64,000 nucleotides of DNA, taken from contig CAYNML010000006.1 in the NCBI GenBank assembly GCA_964398185.1, forward strand, positions 1 through 64,000, given 5' to 3'. Below the pieces are notes generated by a model. That model saw nothing but the letters and a program-made list of their open reading frames with translations. It was not told where the DNA came from and did no database searches. Made by a program: the position numbers and the translations under genes. This document shows, piece after piece, positions 63,001 to 64,000 of the stretch. How positions within the stretch are numbered: position 1 is the first letter of the stretch; each line of letters begins with the position of its first letter. Origin of the DNA: Fen-1058 sp964398185. Lineage in GTDB: Bacteria; Chloroflexota; Anaerolineae; Fen-1058.

Positions 63001-64000
63001 TCGCCGACTATGTGGCGCAGGAGTTGACGCGCGCCAAGCAGCGCATCGCCGCAGGTCAGCAAGCGATTGGCAAATACGTGGCGGGCCTGTCACCCGATTT
63101 GCAGCAAGTGGGCCGCGCAGCCGCGCAGCAGATTCAGGGCAAGTTCCACGAACTGGGCAACGCCGTCGACAACAAGCAGGAAGAGCTGATCGATTCGCTG
63201 GCGCAAAGCTACCACGAGAAATTGCAGGAAGTGGACGCGCGCATCGAGGAGATGAAGCAGGCCAACAGCGGCCTGGTCAACCAAGCGGCGCAGGCCATCG
63301 GCGGCGTGATCAAGACGATTCAGGAACTGGGACAGCTGCTGGCCAGCGCCCTGCAGCGCGCGGCCGGAGCCATCGGGCTGATTCTGCAAGACCCGATCAA
63401 GTTTCTCGGCAACTTGATCAAAGGCGTGGCGCAGGGCTTGCAGAATTTTGGCGCCAACATTCTCACGCATTTGCAAAGCGGCCTCATCGGCTGGTTGACC
63501 GGCGCGCTGGGCGGCGTGATCTCGACGTTTCCCAAGAGCTTTACCGACCTGCCCGGCATCTTGAGCATGGTGCTGGAGATTCTGGGCCTGACCTATGCGC
63601 AGATTCGCGGCAAGGTGGTGAAAGCCATCGGCGCCGGCGGCGAGACGGCCGTCAGCGCGCTGGAGAAGGCCTGGGAAATCTTCCAGATCATCCGCACGCA
63701 GGGTCTGGGCGGCCTATGGGAATTCATCAAGGACATGATCGGCGACCTGAAAGCCATGGTTATCGATCAGATTCAGAGCATCCTCGTCAACGAGGTGATC
63801 CAGGCGGGCATTCAGTGGATCGTGGGGCTGCTGGGCGGGCCGGCGGGCGCGTTCATCAAGGCCGTGCAGGCCATCATCAAGATCGTGACGTGGCTTGTGA
63901 ACAACGCCAGCCGCTTAATTGCCTTCGTCAGCTCGGTACTCGACTCGATCACGTCGATTGCCAGCGGCGATGTGGGCGGGGCGGCGAAATACATCGAGAA
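60096..64000 (+). CDS. Second giant DUF4157 protein, 3' end beyond the window
   Basis: At least 1301 aa; open to the window end. ATG 60096 follows GGAG. Leader 1-110 is Ala/Pro-rich with repeated PAPS-V/A-L units. Residues 112-304 are encoded by the exact duplicate of the other giant gene, giving HELTH at 308-312 in the same position. Residues about 335-560 are Ala/Thr/Glu/Pro-rich and disordered, with repeats of TPIEQAAT / ATVEPAAS type. Then comes a helical Gln/Lys/Ala-rich part (about 590-1060). From about 1060 on, a long helical region with hydrophobic segments appears (IGGVIKTIQELGQLLASAL, GLIGWLTGALGGVISTFPKSF, AGIQWIVGLLGGPAGAFIKA). I recall this last region from large myxobacterial and other DUF4157 proteins, where it precedes a variable C-terminal end. 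Any toxin domain would lie outside the window. Confidence 0.8.
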   Translation, partial: MSEPTPSQKLPANHHATKPKIESELRQPATAAAQVESTTRVQDDLLADAPSSVLRPPASAVLHPAPSGVLSPAPSALLQRQNSTKPTPPPQAAAGFGGRNFAGLPARGTIQTKLTVGAAHDPYEEEADQVAEQVMRMPDFSFASDGSGAPDGAGAPQDDGRAIQQAFEEEEDIQAKPVAASITPLVQRAPITSTEEDGPSVAQQVVEDEDELQTKRASAADSFETTADFEGRVAATRGGGRPLPAEVRSFMEPRFGADFSSVRLHADSEAADLNRQVSAQAFTLGRDIYLGAGKTDVTSDSGKHLLAHELTHVVQQGGALVRKPIIQREAETKQEEPLLSPEAAVAEAAAEVSDAEIDQESVELDTTPIELPADNKIEGADAAAGGGGGSAATAPLETAADQPTSETNASATEVAAPLTETATLVLAVEAAATASAMPSASQMTAATATTSLAEALPATATATEPALAEAATPTAAAPATPIESAAAPTAEPNAETKSPAAHTATVEPAASIEQAATLTTPASAEVKTPAAPTTSVEPATPIEQAATTEASASATPAAVGKHREDEDKPLVRRSLLQQIIQRAVAAVAPRSPAEDPAFQQVAARSKVAAQQEKAHKPATAAAAEAQAAADPKGKDVEMAAQSKQVAEMQAQPTGAFNAAAFKQKLLAKIAETAPKTLKEADEFKQSNKLSGIKHSVSGEVKQQKEQAEGALDDKTEQAPDKSGIPAKAVTSLEKTDAGPQPPDLDAQGAAPKPKTKAEVVTPLQQQSATLDQQMAQGGVTEEQLEKSNEPAFQQALKEKKDAQENAQTAPGAYRQDEQAVLNQAQNQAQITAETKSQETRSEKEQLLAQVFGLQGQTKGADESKRQAVSAHIADLYLSTKQDVETILTGMDGEVDKRFSSGADAAKQAFEDHVDRRMSKYKWERYLSRLDGPLLWVRDQFAGLPDEVNVFYVEGRQIYLARIEACLTDIADYVAQELTRAKQRIAAGQQAIGKYVAGLSPDLQQVGRAAAQQIQGKFHELGNAVDNKQEELIDSLAQSYHEKLQEVDARIEEMKQANSGLVNQAAQAIGGVIKTIQELGQLLASALQRAAGAIGLILQDPIKFLGNLIKGVAQGLQNFGANILTHLQSGLIGWLTGALGGVISTFPKSFTDLPGILSMVLEILGLTYAQIRGKVVKAIGAGGETAVSALEKAWEIFQIIRTQGLGGLWEFIKDMIGDLKAMVIDQIQSILVNEVIQAGIQWIVGLLGGPAGAFIKAVQAIIKIVTWLVNNASRLIAFVSSVLDSITSIASGDVGGAAKYIE
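60429..61006 (+). repeat. 578-bp exact direct repeat, copy 2 (DUF4157 module)
   Basis: Identical to 53379-53956. Encodes the same residues (112-304) of the second giant DUF4157 protein. The two genes differ in their leaders before it and in everything after it apart from the continuing HELTHVVQQGG core. Confidence 0.97.

Overview
The window carries a large contractile injection system (eCIS, phage-tail-like, Afp/PVC/MAC relative) with its cargo genes. A short block of unrelated secreted proteins lies at its left edge. A filamentous Chloroflexota bacterium (Anaerolineae/Caldilinea-like) is the best guess. The reasons are moderately high GC, giant FG-GAP/DUF11 surface proteins, a short 'PLILR'-type C-terminal signature that I associate with secreted Chloroflexota proteins, and the subtype of the eCIS genes. 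This is inferred from gene content; there is no rRNA or other taxonomic marker.

Layout. (1) 88-12329: three exported proteins that do not belong to the tail machine: a beta-sandwich protein, a lipoprotein whose C-terminal domain looks like the Hedgehog N-terminal signalling domain with its zinc triad, and a 3.4-kaa FG-GAP/PKD/PD40/DUF11 protein. (2) 12528-50516, all on the minus strand and probably one long operon read from about 50.68 kb. In transcription order it holds an AAA+ ATPase, a cargo island, a TPR protein, the DUF4255 cap/terminator, sheath, tube, a small assembly protein, a DUF6760 protein, two more tube paralogues, a very Pro/Ala-rich protein, a LysM tube-baseplate adaptor, a VgrG-like spike, PAAR tip, gp25, two baseplate wedge proteins, a methyltransferase, a DUF4159-like protein, and three proteins that include two FHA domains and two membrane-anchored Ig-like proteins. 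The cargo island holds three DUF4157 effectors and a lipase that shares their leader, with two YbjN-like and one DcrB/PsbP-like putative chaperone genes. (3) 50517-51048: a divergent promoter region. (4) 51049-64000, plus strand: a second AAA+ ATPase, a 1530-aa DUF4157 coiled-coil protein, three small accessory genes, and a second giant DUF4157 protein that runs off the window.

How it may work. Tube, sheath, baseplate and spike build the injector. The cargo proteins carry a common N-terminal leader (IQTK motif, acidic 'VQR-xPEEEEELQ-KP' repeats, then a DUF4157 HELTH metallopeptidase-like module), followed by different catalytic ends: zinc phospholipase C-like, class 3 lipase, chitosanase-like plus SH3 plus C39-like, and an unknown Gly-rich domain. 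Each of the three minus-strand DUF4157 cargoes is directly preceded by a small gene resembling a secretion chaperone. No conventional tape-measure or tail-fibre gene is visible, while FHA and transmembrane proteins are present, so a membrane-docked or cytoplasmic mode of action is possible. Most noteworthy are the Hedgehog-like lipoprotein, the leader/VQR architecture with a lipase that kept the leader but lost DUF4157, the PLC cargo with Trp directly after a VQR, and a 578-bp exact duplication of the DUF4157 module between the two giant plus-strand genes.
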